Origin: Nocardia sp. NBC_00416
Lineage (GTDB): Bacteria > Actinomycetota > Actinomycetes > Mycobacteriales > Mycobacteriaceae
Direction of reading: 5' to 3'
DNA length: 64,000 nucleotides
Assembly: GCF_036032445.1 (NCBI RefSeq)
Contig: NZ_CP107932.1
Span: 6,202,501-6,266,500 of the forward strand
The position numbers and the translations under genes were made by a program. Shown piece after piece: positions 1 to 7,731 of this stretch. The notes below the pieces were generated by a model. That model searched no databases. It was not told the DNA's origin and saw only the letters and a list, made by a program, of their open reading frames with translations. Numbering within the stretch: position 1 is the stretch's first letter; each line of letters begins with the position of its first letter.

Positions 1-1002
1 AGCGGTACCGGTTTGATCTGCGATTTCGGTCCGGACGACGCGCCGCGTATCGCCTTGCGCGCCGATATGGACGCGCTGGCGTTGCAGGAGTTCACCGGCC
101 GCCCCTTCACCTCCACGGTGCCCGGCGTCTCGCACGCCTGCGGTCACGACGCGCATACGTCCATCCTGCTGGGCACCGCGCTCGCGCTGGCCGACCTCGA
201 CCTGCCGGTCGGGGTGCGGCTGATCTTCCAGCACGCCGAGGAAGTCATGCCCGGCGGCGCCCTGGACATGGTCGCCGCCGGCGCGGTGACCGATGTGGAC
301 CGGGTGTTCGCCCTGCACTGCGACCCGCGGCTGGAAGCGGGCCGGGTCGGGATCCGGGTCGGCGCCATCACCTCGGCCGCCGATACCGTGGAACTGGTCC
401 TGGACTCGCCCGGCGGGCACACCTCACGCCCGCATCTGACCAGCGATCTCGTCTACGCCATCGGCACTGTCATCACCGGCCTGCCCGGACTGCTGACCCG
501 CCGGATCGATCCGCGCACCAGCACGGTCATGGTGTGGGGAGCGGTCAGCGCGGGCAAAGCACCCAACGCGATCCCGCAGACCGGCATGCTCACCGGCACC
601 GTCCGCACCGGCGACCACGCCACCTGGGCGCTGCTCGAACCGCTGGTCCGGGAAATCGTCGGCAGCCTGCTCGCCCCGACCGGTGTCCGCTACCAACTCG
701 ACTATCGGCGCGGTGTACCGCCGGTAGTCAACGACGAGCACTCGGTACGGATGTTCAGCGACGCCGTACGCGCCGTGGGCGCCGATGCCCTGGCCGACAC
801 CCCACAGTCCGGCGGCGGCGAAGACTTCTCCTGGTACCTGGAAGAGATACCCGGCGCGATGGCCCGGCTGGGGGTCTGGTCGGGAGAAGGGCCCCAGCTG
901 GACCTGCACCAGCCGACGTTCGATATCGACGAACGCGCGCTGGCGGTGGGGGTGCGGACATTCACCAACATCGTGTTGCAGGCGGGGCAGCAACTGTCCT
1001 GA
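1..1002 (+). CDS. M20 family amidohydrolase, 5' end missing
   Basis: The reading frame is open from the first base, so the start lies upstream and about 330 C-terminal residues are present. This is an M20D-type metal amidohydrolase, the family that cleaves acyl-amino acids and similar amides in the cytosol. Visible metal-site motifs are RADMDAL (about residue 20 of the visible part), SHACGHDAHTS (about 45) and QHAEE (about 75). A middle dimerisation-type domain follows, then a C-terminal GGEDFSWYL loop. In M. tuberculosis the paralogues amiA1/amiB1 (Rv3305c/Rv3306c) lie next to the same neighbours seen here (GGCT-like protein, lpdA, glpD2). Orthology to one of them is therefore likely, but which one and the substrate cannot be read. 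Confidence 0.88.
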   Translation, partial: SGTGLICDFGPDDAPRIALRADMDALALQEFTGRPFTSTVPGVSHACGHDAHTSILLGTALALADLDLPVGVRLIFQHAEEVMPGGALDMVAAGAVTDVDRVFALHCDPRLEAGRVGIRVGAITSAADTVELVLDSPGGHTSRPHLTSDLVYAIGTVITGLPGLLTRRIDPRTSTVMVWGAVSAGKAPNAIPQTGMLTGTVRTGDHATWALLEPLVREIVGSLLAPTGVRYQLDYRRGVPPVVNDEHSVRMFSDAVRAVGADALADTPQSGGGEDFSWYLEEIPGAMARLGVWSGEGPQLDLHQPTFDIDERALAVGVRTFTNIVLQAGQQLS

Positions 1003-1044
1003 ACGGCGGCGTCCGGGATCGGCCCCCGGACGCGACCCGCCCGC

Positions 1045-1524
1045 TCAGCTGAAGTTGTTCCCGGGTCCTACATTGCGGCTGTTGCGGGTGCGCAGCGCGT
1101 GCACGTACTCCTCTGGGGCCCCGGCTTTCTCCGCCGCGTCCGCCATCACGCCCAGATATCGCGCCGAGGGGAGGCCGCCTTCGTAGGCGTCCAATACGTA
1201 CAGCCAGGCGAGGATCGGCTGGGTGCCGCTGCCGGGACTGGGGGTGACGCGGAGGCGGATCTTGCGGTGGATGCCGAAATCCGAGCCCTCCCAACGGTCC
1301 AGCCGCTGCTCGTCCTCGGTGGAGACGTCGTAGAGCACGACGAAGACCCGGGATCCGGGTTCTTCCACGACGGTGGCGAGCGGACCTTCCCACCCGATGT
1401 CGTCCCCGCTGAACGTGAGGCGCCAGCCCTCCAGCCAGCCCGTCCCGGACATGGGGGAGTGCGGACAGCGCTCGAGCATCTGGGTCGAATCCATATTGGA
1501 CCCGTAGGCAGCGTAGATCGGCAC
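1045..1524 (-). CDS. gamma-glutamylcyclotransferase-fold protein (Rv3304-like)
   Basis: The product is 159 residues. It opens with MPIYAAYGSNM, the YGSN(M) signature of the GGCT/AIG2 fold, which binds the gamma-glutamyl group in cyclotransferases. Later segments RWEGSDFGIHRKIRLRV and AWLYVLDAYEGG fit the same fold. The acidic residue in DRWEGSDF is a candidate catalytic acid, although the family is divergent. It is a soluble cytosolic protein, and its real substrate is unknown. The gene converges on the amidohydrolase with about 40 bp between stops. M. tuberculosis Rv3304 has the same size and the same place beside lpdA, which supports orthology. Confidence 0.8.
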   Translation of the reverse strand: MPIYAAYGSNMDSTQMLERCPHSPMSGTGWLEGWRLTFSGDDIGWEGPLATVVEEPGSRVFVVLYDVSTEDEQRLDRWEGSDFGIHRKIRLRVTPSPGSGTQPILAWLYVLDAYEGGLPSARYLGVMADAAEKAGAPEEYVHALRTRNSRNVGPGNNFS

Positions 1525-1624
1525 ACCGGCAGCTTAGTTGTGTGGCGGCTCTCACCGGTACGGGGCGTCGTAAAACGCGTTCAGGGATGCGCTTCGGCGC
1601 GGTCGACGCGCTGTTGCGGGCGGG

Positions 1625-1870
1625 CGCGGACTGCGGATGGGCTGCGCCCAGCAGCACCTATTAGGCGTACCTCCGCCTTCGCTCCGGCCATGCGCGACTG
1701 TGGATCGGGCTGCGCCCGGCTGTGCCGATAGTGCGTACCTCCGCCTTCGCTCCGGCCATGCGCGACTGTGGATCGGGCTGCGCCCGGCTGTGCCGATAGT
1801 GCGTACCTCCGCCTTCGCTCCGGCCATGCGCGGACTGCGGATGGGCTGCGCCCAGCAGCACCTATTAGGC
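1625..1870. repeat. 68-bp tandem repeat, about 3.5 copies
   Basis: Units beginning GCGTACCTCCGCCTTCGCTC start at 1665, 1733 and 1801, an exact 68-bp period. The array is bounded on both sides by the same segment containing GATGGGCTGCGCCCAGCAGC. Units two and three are almost identical, which suggests recent duplication. The block fills the gap upstream of lpdA and is readable in several frames without stops, but nothing indicates that it is coding. The core CCTCCGCCTTCGCT recurs near 10554 upstream of glpD. Confidence 0.9.
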
Positions 1871-1936
1871 TTGACGCGGCGAGTGAGGGCCGCGTAGCTG
1901 CCGCGCCGGGCGCGGGTGATTAGGACAGGGGAACGT

Positions 1937-3340
1937 ATGACCCGCATTGCGATCATCGGTGGCGGACCCGCAGGTTACGAGGCGGCGCTGGTCGCGGCCC
2001 AGCACGGGGCGCAGGTCGTGCTGATCGACTCCGACGGCATCGGCGGAGCGTGTGTGCTCTGGGACTGTGTGCCGTCGAAGACCTTCATCGCCTCGACCGG
2101 TGTGCGGACCGACCTGCGGCGCGCGCGCAACCTCGGGATAACGCTCGACCCGAGCCAGGCCGAGGTGCGGTTGCCCGAGGTCAACGAGCGGGTGAAGGCG
2201 CTGGCGTTGGCGCAGTCCTCCGATATCCGATCCAAGTTGCAGGCGGCAGGGGTCCGCGTACTGCCGGGCCGGGGCCGATTGGCCGGACCGGGATCGGGGC
2301 GGTCGACACATCGGGTCGAGGTGTCGTTTCCCGATGCAGCCGAGGAGATCGTCGAGGCCGAAGTAGTGCTGCTCGCGACCGGCGCGTCACCGCGGGTCCT
2401 GCCCGGGGCCGAGCCGGACGGAGAGCGGATCCTCAACTGGCGTCAACTCTACGATCTCGCGGAACTCCCCGAGACCCTGGTAGTGGTCGGTTCCGGTGTG
2501 ACCGGTGCCGAATTCGTCTCCGCGTACACGGAAATGGGCGTGCGGGTGATCCTCGTGTCCAGCCGGGATCGGGTGCTGCCGGGGGAGGACGCCGACGCCG
2601 CGCTCGTGCTCGAGGACGCGTTCGCCGAACGCGGGGTGGAATTGGTGAAGCACGCGCGCGCAGACAAAGTGGAGCGCACGGACGACGGGGTGCTGGTGAC
2701 CCTGTCCGACGGCCGCACCGTATCCGGGTCGCACGCGCTGATGACCGTCGGATCGACGCCGAACACCGGTGACCTCGGCCTGGATCGAGCCGGTGTCGAA
2801 CTCGACCGCGGCGGCTATCTGCGGGTCGATCGTGTCTCACGGACAGCGGTCCCCGGTATCTATGCCGCCGGCGATTGCACGGGTCTGCTGCCGTTGGCGT
2901 CCGTGGCCGCCATGCAGGGCCGGATCGCCATGTACCACGCGCTGGGAGAAGGGGTCAGCCCGATCCGGCTCAAAACGGTCGCGTCAGCGGTGTTCACTCG
3001 CCCGGAGATCGCGACGGTGGGAGTGAGTCAGACCGCCATCGACAACGGCGAGGTCCCGGCGCGCACGGTGATGCTGCCGTTGAACACCAATCCGCGAGCG
3101 AAGATGTCGGGCCTGCGCCGGGGTTTCGTGAAGATCTTCTGCCGGCCGGCGACCGGTGTGGTGATCGGCGGAGTGGTGGTCGCCCCGATCGCCTCGGAGC
3201 TGATCCTGCCGATCGCGCTCGCGGTGCAGAACAACCTGACGGTGAACGATCTGGCGCAGACGTTCTCGGTGTACCCGTCGCTCACCGGCTCGGTCATGGA
3301 GGCGGCCCGCCAGCTCATGCGCCACGACGATCTGGGGTGA
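1937..3340 (+). CDS. lpdA: flavoprotein disulfide reductase / NAD(P)H quinone reductase LpdA
   Basis: The product is 467 residues and belongs to the pyridine-nucleotide disulfide oxidoreductase family. The ATG at 1937 is chosen because it opens directly onto MTRIAIIGGGPAGYEAA, the FAD dinucleotide-binding motif. A second Rossmann motif, VVVGSGVTGAEF, lies near residue 180, and the FAD segment YAAGDCTGLLPLASVA near 310. Sequence and neighbourhood match M. tuberculosis LpdA (Rv3303c), a NAD(P)H:quinone reductase. As in that protein, the C-terminal His-Glu dyad of true lipoamide dehydrogenases is replaced (VYPSLTGS). Unlike the remembered Rv3303c sequence, both cysteines of a C-x4-C pair are present here (C39 and C44 in GGACVLWDCVPSK). 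In M. tuberculosis lpdA is next to glpD2; here an IS element and other genes separate them. Confidence 0.9.
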   Translation: MTRIAIIGGGPAGYEAALVAAQHGAQVVLIDSDGIGGACVLWDCVPSKTFIASTGVRTDLRRARNLGITLDPSQAEVRLPEVNERVKALALAQSSDIRSKLQAAGVRVLPGRGRLAGPGSGRSTHRVEVSFPDAAEEIVEAEVVLLATGASPRVLPGAEPDGERILNWRQLYDLAELPETLVVVGSGVTGAEFVSAYTEMGVRVILVSSRDRVLPGEDADAALVLEDAFAERGVELVKHARADKVERTDDGVLVTLSDGRTVSGSHALMTVGSTPNTGDLGLDRAGVELDRGGYLRVDRVSRTAVPGIYAAGDCTGLLPLASVAAMQGRIAMYHALGEGVSPIRLKTVASAVFTRPEIATVGVSQTAIDNGEVPARTVMLPLNTNPRAKMSGLRRGFVKIFCRPATGVVIGGVVVAPIASELILPIALAVQNNLTVNDLAQTFSVYPSLTGSVMEAARQLMRHDDLG

Positions 3341-3350
3341 GCTGTATATA

Positions 3351-3597
3351 TTGCCCCGCCTTCGGCGGGGCGGGTCGGGGCCCTCGTTAACCCCGGTTCT
3401 TCACTCCTGCGCTCAGTCGCTGCGCTCCTTCGCTCTGTCGCTCCAGAACCGGGGCGGGCCCCGACTGTGTTTGTTTGCCCCGCCTTCGGCGGGGCGGGTC
3501 GGGGCCCTTGTCAACCCCGGTTCTTCACTCCTGCGCTCAGTCGCTGCGCTCCTTCGCTCTGTCGCTCCAGAACCGGGGCGGGCCCCGACCACATAGG
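3351..3597. repeat. two direct copies of a large hairpin repeat (124-bp period)
   Basis: Copies start at 3351 and 3475. Each has a GC-rich head with a small hairpin (CCCCGCCTTCGGCGGGGC), then a long stem. In the long stem GTCGGGGCCC pairs with GGGCCCCGAC, and CCCCGGTTCT pairs with AGAACCGGGG across about 45 nt. The block lies just after the lpdA stop and could act as a terminator. Relatives occur at 4836-5010 and, in frame, inside lhr at 17337-17580. Bases 3598-3738 hold no gene that I can support. Confidence 0.9.
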
Positions 3598-3750
3598 CCG
3601 ACCATCTGACAGGGGCGGTTGCGGTGTTGCTCCGGAACCGGGGCGCACCGGCCGTCCGGAAGAAACGGGATTTGCGGGCGCAAGTCGTGCAGGCATCGAA
3701 CGGCACTGCTGCGTTGTCGGTGCCGACTCGTCGTGGCCCTAGGCCGCGTT

Positions 3751-4659
3751 TCATAAGTCGTGGCCGGATAACCACAGGTTGATTGCGGCGACGCGGACCG
3801 TGGCCAGGTAGCGGACAGCGAGTTTGTCATAGCGGGTGGCGACTGCGCGGTGCTGTTTGAGGCGGCTGATCGTGCATTCCACGGCGTGGCGCAGTTTGTA
3901 GAGGTTCGGGTCGAACGCTGGCGGCCGGCCGCCAGCGTTTCCTTTGGCCACGCGATGCGCTGCCTGGTCCGCCTTGATCGGGATGGTTGCCTTGATCCCG
4001 CGTTGCCGCAGGTAAGCACGGTTGGCCGCCGAGGAATAGGCTTTGTCGGCCAGGACCCGATCCGGTCGCGACCGGGTGCCACCGACCCCGAGTCGCGGCA
4101 CCCGTATTTCGCCGAGCACCGTCGTGAACTGCGGGCAATCGGCCCACTGACCAGGTGTGATCACCAGAGCCAACGGCCGCTGGCCCTGGTCGGCGGCCAG
4201 ATGCAGCTTCGTGGTGAACCCACCCCGCGACCGTCCCAGACCGTGGTCAGCGGGTTCGTCGTCGAAACCACCCGCCGGTTCGACCTGACCGTCGAAGTCG
4301 CGGCGGGCACCCGCCGCATGCTGGTGCGCACGGGCGATCGTGGAGTCCACGCTCACCGTCCACTCGATCTCGCCGCCCGCGTCGGCGTGGGCTTGCAGCG
4401 CGGTCAGTATCGATTCCCACGTGCCGTCACGCTGCCAGCGGCGGAACAACCCGTACACCGTCTGCCACGGCCCATACGTTGTCGGAATATCACGCCACGG
4501 GCTGCCGGTCCGGATCCGCCACCGGATCCCGTCGATCAACCGGCGTTTCGACCACCGCGGTGGCCGACCCGGCTTCATACCAGCAGGTAGTAGCGGTTTC
4601 AGTTTCGCCCACTGAGCATCAGTCAGATCCGCACGGCACGTTGCCGTTACGCTGTTCAC
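3751..4659 (-). CDS. IS5-family transposase
   Basis: The product is 302 residues in one uninterrupted frame. It carries the DUF4096-like N-terminal region LTDAQWAKLKPLLP and the IS5 segments GIRWRIRTGSPWRDIP and FRRWQRDGTWE. The DDE catalytic core is visible as VDSTIARAHQHAAG (first Asp), VLADKAYSS (second Asp) and ECTISRLKQHRAVATRYDK (Glu). The GTG start at 4659 follows GGAG with 5-nt spacing. That site lies inside the 3' arm of a leader hairpin (4659-4718). The protein is clearly related to the transposase at 48172-49074, but the terminal repeats of the two elements differ, so they are different IS species. Confidence 0.95.
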   Translation of the reverse strand: MNSVTATCRADLTDAQWAKLKPLLPAGMKPGRPPRWSKRRLIDGIRWRIRTGSPWRDIPTTYGPWQTVYGLFRRWQRDGTWESILTALQAHADAGGEIEWTVSVDSTIARAHQHAAGARRDFDGQVEPAGGFDDEPADHGLGRSRGGFTTKLHLAADQGQRPLALVITPGQWADCPQFTTVLGEIRVPRLGVGGTRSRPDRVLADKAYSSAANRAYLRQRGIKATIPIKADQAAHRVAKGNAGGRPPAFDPNLYKLRHAVECTISRLKQHRAVATRYDKLAVRYLATVRVAAINLWLSGHDL

Positions 4660-4718
4660 GAGGTCTCCGGTTGGTTTCCGGTTGTGCTTGGTCGTTCAAC
4701 CAACTACCGGAGACCTCG
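4659..4718 (-). promoter_or_regulatory. leader hairpin covering the transposase ribosome-binding site
   Basis: On the minus strand, CGAGGTCTCCGGT (4718-4706) is followed 34 nt later by its exact complement ACCGGAGACCTCG (4671-4659). The complement ends at the GTG start codon and contains the GGAG ribosome-binding site. The loop contains GGTTGAACGACCAAG. IS-B has the same arms and the same 15-nt loop sequence (48112-48171). This suggests translation is repressed when transcription enters from outside the element. Confidence 0.75.
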
Positions 4719-4835
4719 CCACATCACCAACTTCTCAACCCGGACAACGGGTTCCATCCCACACCATCGGGCTTATGAAACGCGGCCTAGCGGTGGAGGT
4801 GGGAGATTGACCAGCTCGTGAAGGTCTGTGTTTAT

Positions 4836-5010
4836 TTGCGCCGCCTGCGGCGGCGCGGGTCGGGGCCCTCGTCAACCCCGGTTCTTCACTCCCGCCGGTC
4901 GGTCGCTGCGCTCCCTCCCTCTGGTCGCTCCAGAACCGGGGCGGGCCCCGACCGTGTTTGTTTGCCCCGCCTTCGGCGGGTCGGTCGGAGCCCTTGTCAA
5001 CCCCGGCCTC
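4836..5010. repeat. third full and a partial copy of the large hairpin repeat
   Basis: A copy beginning with TTGCGCCGCCTGCGGCGGCG keeps the outer stem (GTCGGGGCCC / GGGCCCCGAC) and the inner stem (CCCCGGTTCT / AGAACCGGGG). A second copy begins near 4960 and breaks off after CAACCCCGGC near 5006. This block lies on the other side of IS-A from the copies at 3351-3597, so the element may have landed inside a larger repeat cluster. Confidence 0.85.
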
Positions 5011-5446
5011 GGGGGTGATCATTCGGAGGGTCGGGGTTGTTATTCCTGTCGGTCGGTGGCTTTCGAAATCTTGTTCCGGGACCGGGCGGGCTTCGACCGG
5101 GGATGCCGGTTATCCGGAGAAGGTTTTCGTGGAGGAATTGCCTCGCTGGAATCGAGCCGGAGTTCCTGATCGCGTCACTGCTTTTTCATTCGTGTTTCAC
5201 CCCTGAGTGTTCCTGCCGGTGGTGAGTTTTCGTCACATTGCCGGAACTGCTCGAGTATGGTTCACTTCCCAGGCAGAGATGCGATCGGCGGGCGGTCGCG
5301 AGGTTTGGTGCCGGGGGGTTCGTCCTTTCGGACTCGGACAGCGAACGGCCCATTCGGGTCACCCGCTGGAGTTCGTGTCTCGGATGAGACAGAACTGGAC
5401 GCGGACCGCAGGTGGCGCCGCATCTGGGAAAGGGATTGGGCGAATA
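5011..5446. other. intergenic stretch with no recognised gene
   Basis: I see no supportable gene or RNA in these 436 bases. The segment is less GC-rich than its surroundings and lies upstream of an exported protein gene, whose promoter it presumably holds. A purine-rich GGGAAAGGG at about 5427 is a fair ribosome-binding site for the GTG at 5447. Confidence 0.5.
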
Positions 5447-6469
5447 GTGAAACATCGTAAGCCGAACCGGGCGGGCCGGGCGGTGGCGAGCACTTCGCTG
5501 CCTCTTGCGACTGCTGCGGCCATGGCCATTTTCGCGTCGCCGGCGGGGGCCGTTCCGACCGATCAGCCGGCCACGCCGACGACGCCTGCGCCTGCGCCTT
5601 CGCAGCCGGGTACGAACGAGAACCAGGGCGGACCGGAGACCACTCCGAGTCAGCCGGGTGTGCAGAACAACGAGGATCAGCCGGGCGCCAGCCCCACGCC
5701 GAGCCCGAGCCAGCCCGGTGTCACCACCCCGGAGCAGGGTGGCCAGGGCGAACAAGGACTGACGGGTCCCACGCAGCCGGGTGTCACCACGCCGCGCGTG
5801 GCGCCGCTGCCCGTGCCGGGTCAGCCCGCACCGGCGCAGCCGGCGATCTCGCCGAATACGCCCCAGGGCCCGCAGCCGCCCGCGCAGCCGGGTGACAAGC
5901 CCGCGCCGCCGCCGGCCGCCGGGGGCGACGCGCAGCCCGGTGAACCGCAAACCGATACCCTGATCGAGCCGCAGACCCCGCAGTGGCAGGCGCCGAGTCT
6001 GGACGAGGCGCCCGTGGCGCCGGTCGTCGAGATGCAGGGCCCGCATATGGAGATCGGCGCCGCGCTCGACGGCGGGTCGCTGGCTCCGGGGAGCTTCGCC
6101 AACACCCACCACTTCTCCAACCAGTCGGGATATGTCGGTACCGCCGGTTTCCGTACCCCGACCGGTACGGGCGAGGCCGGTATCTCGGTGGAGTTCGTCG
6201 ACGAGAACACCATCAACGTTTCGACCTTCACCGGTGGGAACGGGTTGCCGGACAACCGGCTCGATCACACAATTGATACGACACCGGTGAACACGGCGAA
6301 AGCGGCTGTCGAACACTGGATCGCCCAGCAGCCGGGCGGCGCCGCCGCTCTGGACGCCGCGTCCAAGATTCAGCCTCCGCCGCCGCTGCTGCCGCCGGGC
6401 AACTACCCGGAGCAGACGATCAATCTCGCTGGTGTCAACACCCAGTGGGGTGGTTCACTCCAGTACTGA
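5447..6469 (+). CDS. proline-rich exported protein of unknown function
   Basis: The GTG at 5447 is preferred because it follows GGGAAAGGG and opens onto a classical signal peptide: basic KHRKPNRAGRA, a hydrophobic LPLATAAAMAIFA core and SPAGA before the predicted cleavage. Longer upstream frames lack a ribosome-binding site. The mature protein (about 305 residues) starts with about 150 residues rich in Pro, Gln, Gly and Thr with repeated SQPGV/TTP blocks. That region looks disordered and able to span the cell wall. The C-terminal 120 residues look folded (motifs FANTHHFSNQSGYVGTAGF and AVEHWIAQQPGG). No domain is recognised. The next gene also encodes a Pro-rich envelope protein on the same strand, 73 bp downstream, so the two may be co-transcribed. 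Confidence 0.75.
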   Translation: MKHRKPNRAGRAVASTSLPLATAAAMAIFASPAGAVPTDQPATPTTPAPAPSQPGTNENQGGPETTPSQPGVQNNEDQPGASPTPSPSQPGVTTPEQGGQGEQGLTGPTQPGVTTPRVAPLPVPGQPAPAQPAISPNTPQGPQPPAQPGDKPAPPPAAGGDAQPGEPQTDTLIEPQTPQWQAPSLDEAPVAPVVEMQGPHMEIGAALDGGSLAPGSFANTHHFSNQSGYVGTAGFRTPTGTGEAGISVEFVDENTINVSTFTGGNGLPDNRLDHTIDTTPVNTAKAAVEHWIAQQPGGAAALDAASKIQPPPPLLPPGNYPEQTINLAGVNTQWGGSLQY

Positions 6470-6542
6470 CACGAGTGAAATCTTGCCGGGTGGGGCGGTC
6501 GAACACGGCCGCCCCACCCGCGTGTCTCGGAAGGGATGGGCT

Positions 6543-7646
6543 GTGACCGGCGAGGGTGAAGGTAGAGAGCGCGAACCCGATCGGGCGGATTTCGGACCCC
6601 CCACCGGGGAGTTCGGACCACCGGTGTCCGGGTTCGGCCCGCCGACGGGCGAATTACCGGTATCGGGCTGGAAACCGGAGCCGCGCCCGCAGGATTCGGG
6701 GCTGACCTGGCGCCCGGCGGGCGGATCGGGCCCCGCACCTGCGGAGTCGCCGCCGGTGCCTCCGCCGCCGCCCCAGTACCGGGCGCCGGAAAGTTCCACT
6801 CCGGTCTCTCGTCCGGCACCGCCCTCCCGCCCGTTGGTGCGGCCGGCCCCGGCGGCACCGGAGACCGACTCGACCACGGTCCGGCATCAGATCCCGCCGG
6901 ACCCGGTGCCGCGCAAGACACCCGGAGCCGAACGCGCCCCGGAATCGGATCAGACCACGGTCCGGCACGCGACCACGCCGGAACCCCCGCGCTGGTCGGC
7001 GCCGAACCAGTCCGGTGGCGCCGACCAGACGGCGCCGCGGCCCCGGGCCGGGGGATTGTCCTGGGACAGCGATCCGATCGCGCAGAAACTCACTCCGCAG
7101 TCCGTGGCGGGCGCATTGTCGGCGAAACCGCGCCGCAGTGTCCCGGTCGGCCGGATCGTCACGGTGGCGGCGGTGCTGGTCGCTTTCATCGCCGTCGGGG
7201 TCGCCATCGTCGTGGTCAGCAGCAGTGACGACGGGCCGTCGGCGGCACCGGCCGCCGACCCGAGTTCCGCGCTGAGCTGTCCGGCGAGTCAGGACGGCGG
7301 GGTGACCGTGGGCGACGGCGTCGGGGATACGGCCAACGGTCCGGGGGCGATCCTCGGATTCCAGCACGAGTTCTATGTGGAGCGCAGCGGTGTCGGTGCC
7401 CGTGAGTACGTCGCGGCGGATTCGCCGGCGATTTCCTCGGCGGAGACGATTCAGGACGCAATCGATACGCATATCCCGGCGGGGACCGAGCATTGTGTCC
7501 GGATCACCGAACGTGCCCCCGCCTCCTTCGATGTGGACCTCATCGAGTTGCAGCCGAGCGGCAAGAAGACGGTGTACAAGCAGACGGTGACCACGGTGGA
7601 TCGGGACGGCAAGACCGTGCTGTGGGTGATCGCGGACCGGGGCTGA
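6543..7646 (+). CDS. proline-rich single-pass membrane protein
   Basis: The GTG at 6543 lies 6 nt after AAGGGA and gives a 367-residue protein. The first 190 residues are a disordered, cytoplasmic Pro/Gly-rich tail with repeated FGPPTGEF/FGPPVSGF blocks and several STTVRH-like Thr motifs. These resemble phosphoacceptor stretches in actinobacterial envelope proteins, but that is inference. One transmembrane helix follows (VGRIVTVAAVLVAFIAVGVA, about residues 202-225). The C-terminal 130 residues are extracytoplasmic, with a DGVGDTANGPGAILGFQHEFY segment and an adjacent Cys pair (LSCPA and EHCVR) that could form a disulfide. I recognise no named family. Confidence 0.75.
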   Translation: MTGEGEGREREPDRADFGPPTGEFGPPVSGFGPPTGELPVSGWKPEPRPQDSGLTWRPAGGSGPAPAESPPVPPPPPQYRAPESSTPVSRPAPPSRPLVRPAPAAPETDSTTVRHQIPPDPVPRKTPGAERAPESDQTTVRHATTPEPPRWSAPNQSGGADQTAPRPRAGGLSWDSDPIAQKLTPQSVAGALSAKPRRSVPVGRIVTVAAVLVAFIAVGVAIVVVSSSDDGPSAAPAADPSSALSCPASQDGGVTVGDGVGDTANGPGAILGFQHEFYVERSGVGAREYVAADSPAISSAETIQDAIDTHIPAGTEHCVRITERAPASFDVDLIELQPSGKKTVYKQTVTTVDRDGKTVLWVIADRG

Positions 7647-7648
7647 TC

Positions 7649-7669
7649 TCACAATGTGAAATCACAATG
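7649..7669. promoter_or_regulatory. candidate operator, TCACAATGTGA palindrome plus half-site
   Basis: TCACAATGTGA (7649-7659) is a perfect 11-bp palindrome, followed by a second TCACAATG at 7662-7669. Overlapping these, TGTGAAATCACA forms a further dyad. The site lies 63-83 bp upstream of the aminotransferase start, a natural position for a regulator. Confidence 0.45.
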
Positions 7670-7731
7670 CCATATCGTGGTAATTCATGGGATGATCGGG
7701 ATAACTACCAGGTGATATCCCCGGAGGCCTC

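Larger units (their letters stand above)
3739..4790 (-). mobile_element. IS5-family insertion sequence (IS-A)
   Basis: Perfect 19-bp terminal inverted repeats are visible: CTAGGCCGCGTTTCATAAG at 3739-3757 and its reverse complement at 4772-4790. CTAG at both outer edges is compatible with a duplicated TA target. The only gene is an intact IS5-type transposase read leftwards. The element is about 1.05 kb, the expected size. The ends and the gene look undamaged, so the copy may still be mobile. It sits between blocks of large hairpin repeats. Confidence 0.92.

Noticed and set aside
1637..1897. small proteins encoded by the 68-bp repeats
   Set aside because: 68 is not a multiple of three, so the frame changes in each unit; no ribosome-binding site or family.
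3413..3775. minus-strand protein translated from the intergenic hairpin repeats
   Set aside because: The peptide resembles the lhr insertion but has no start signal and runs into the IS-A end; the 124-bp period also breaks the frame between copies.
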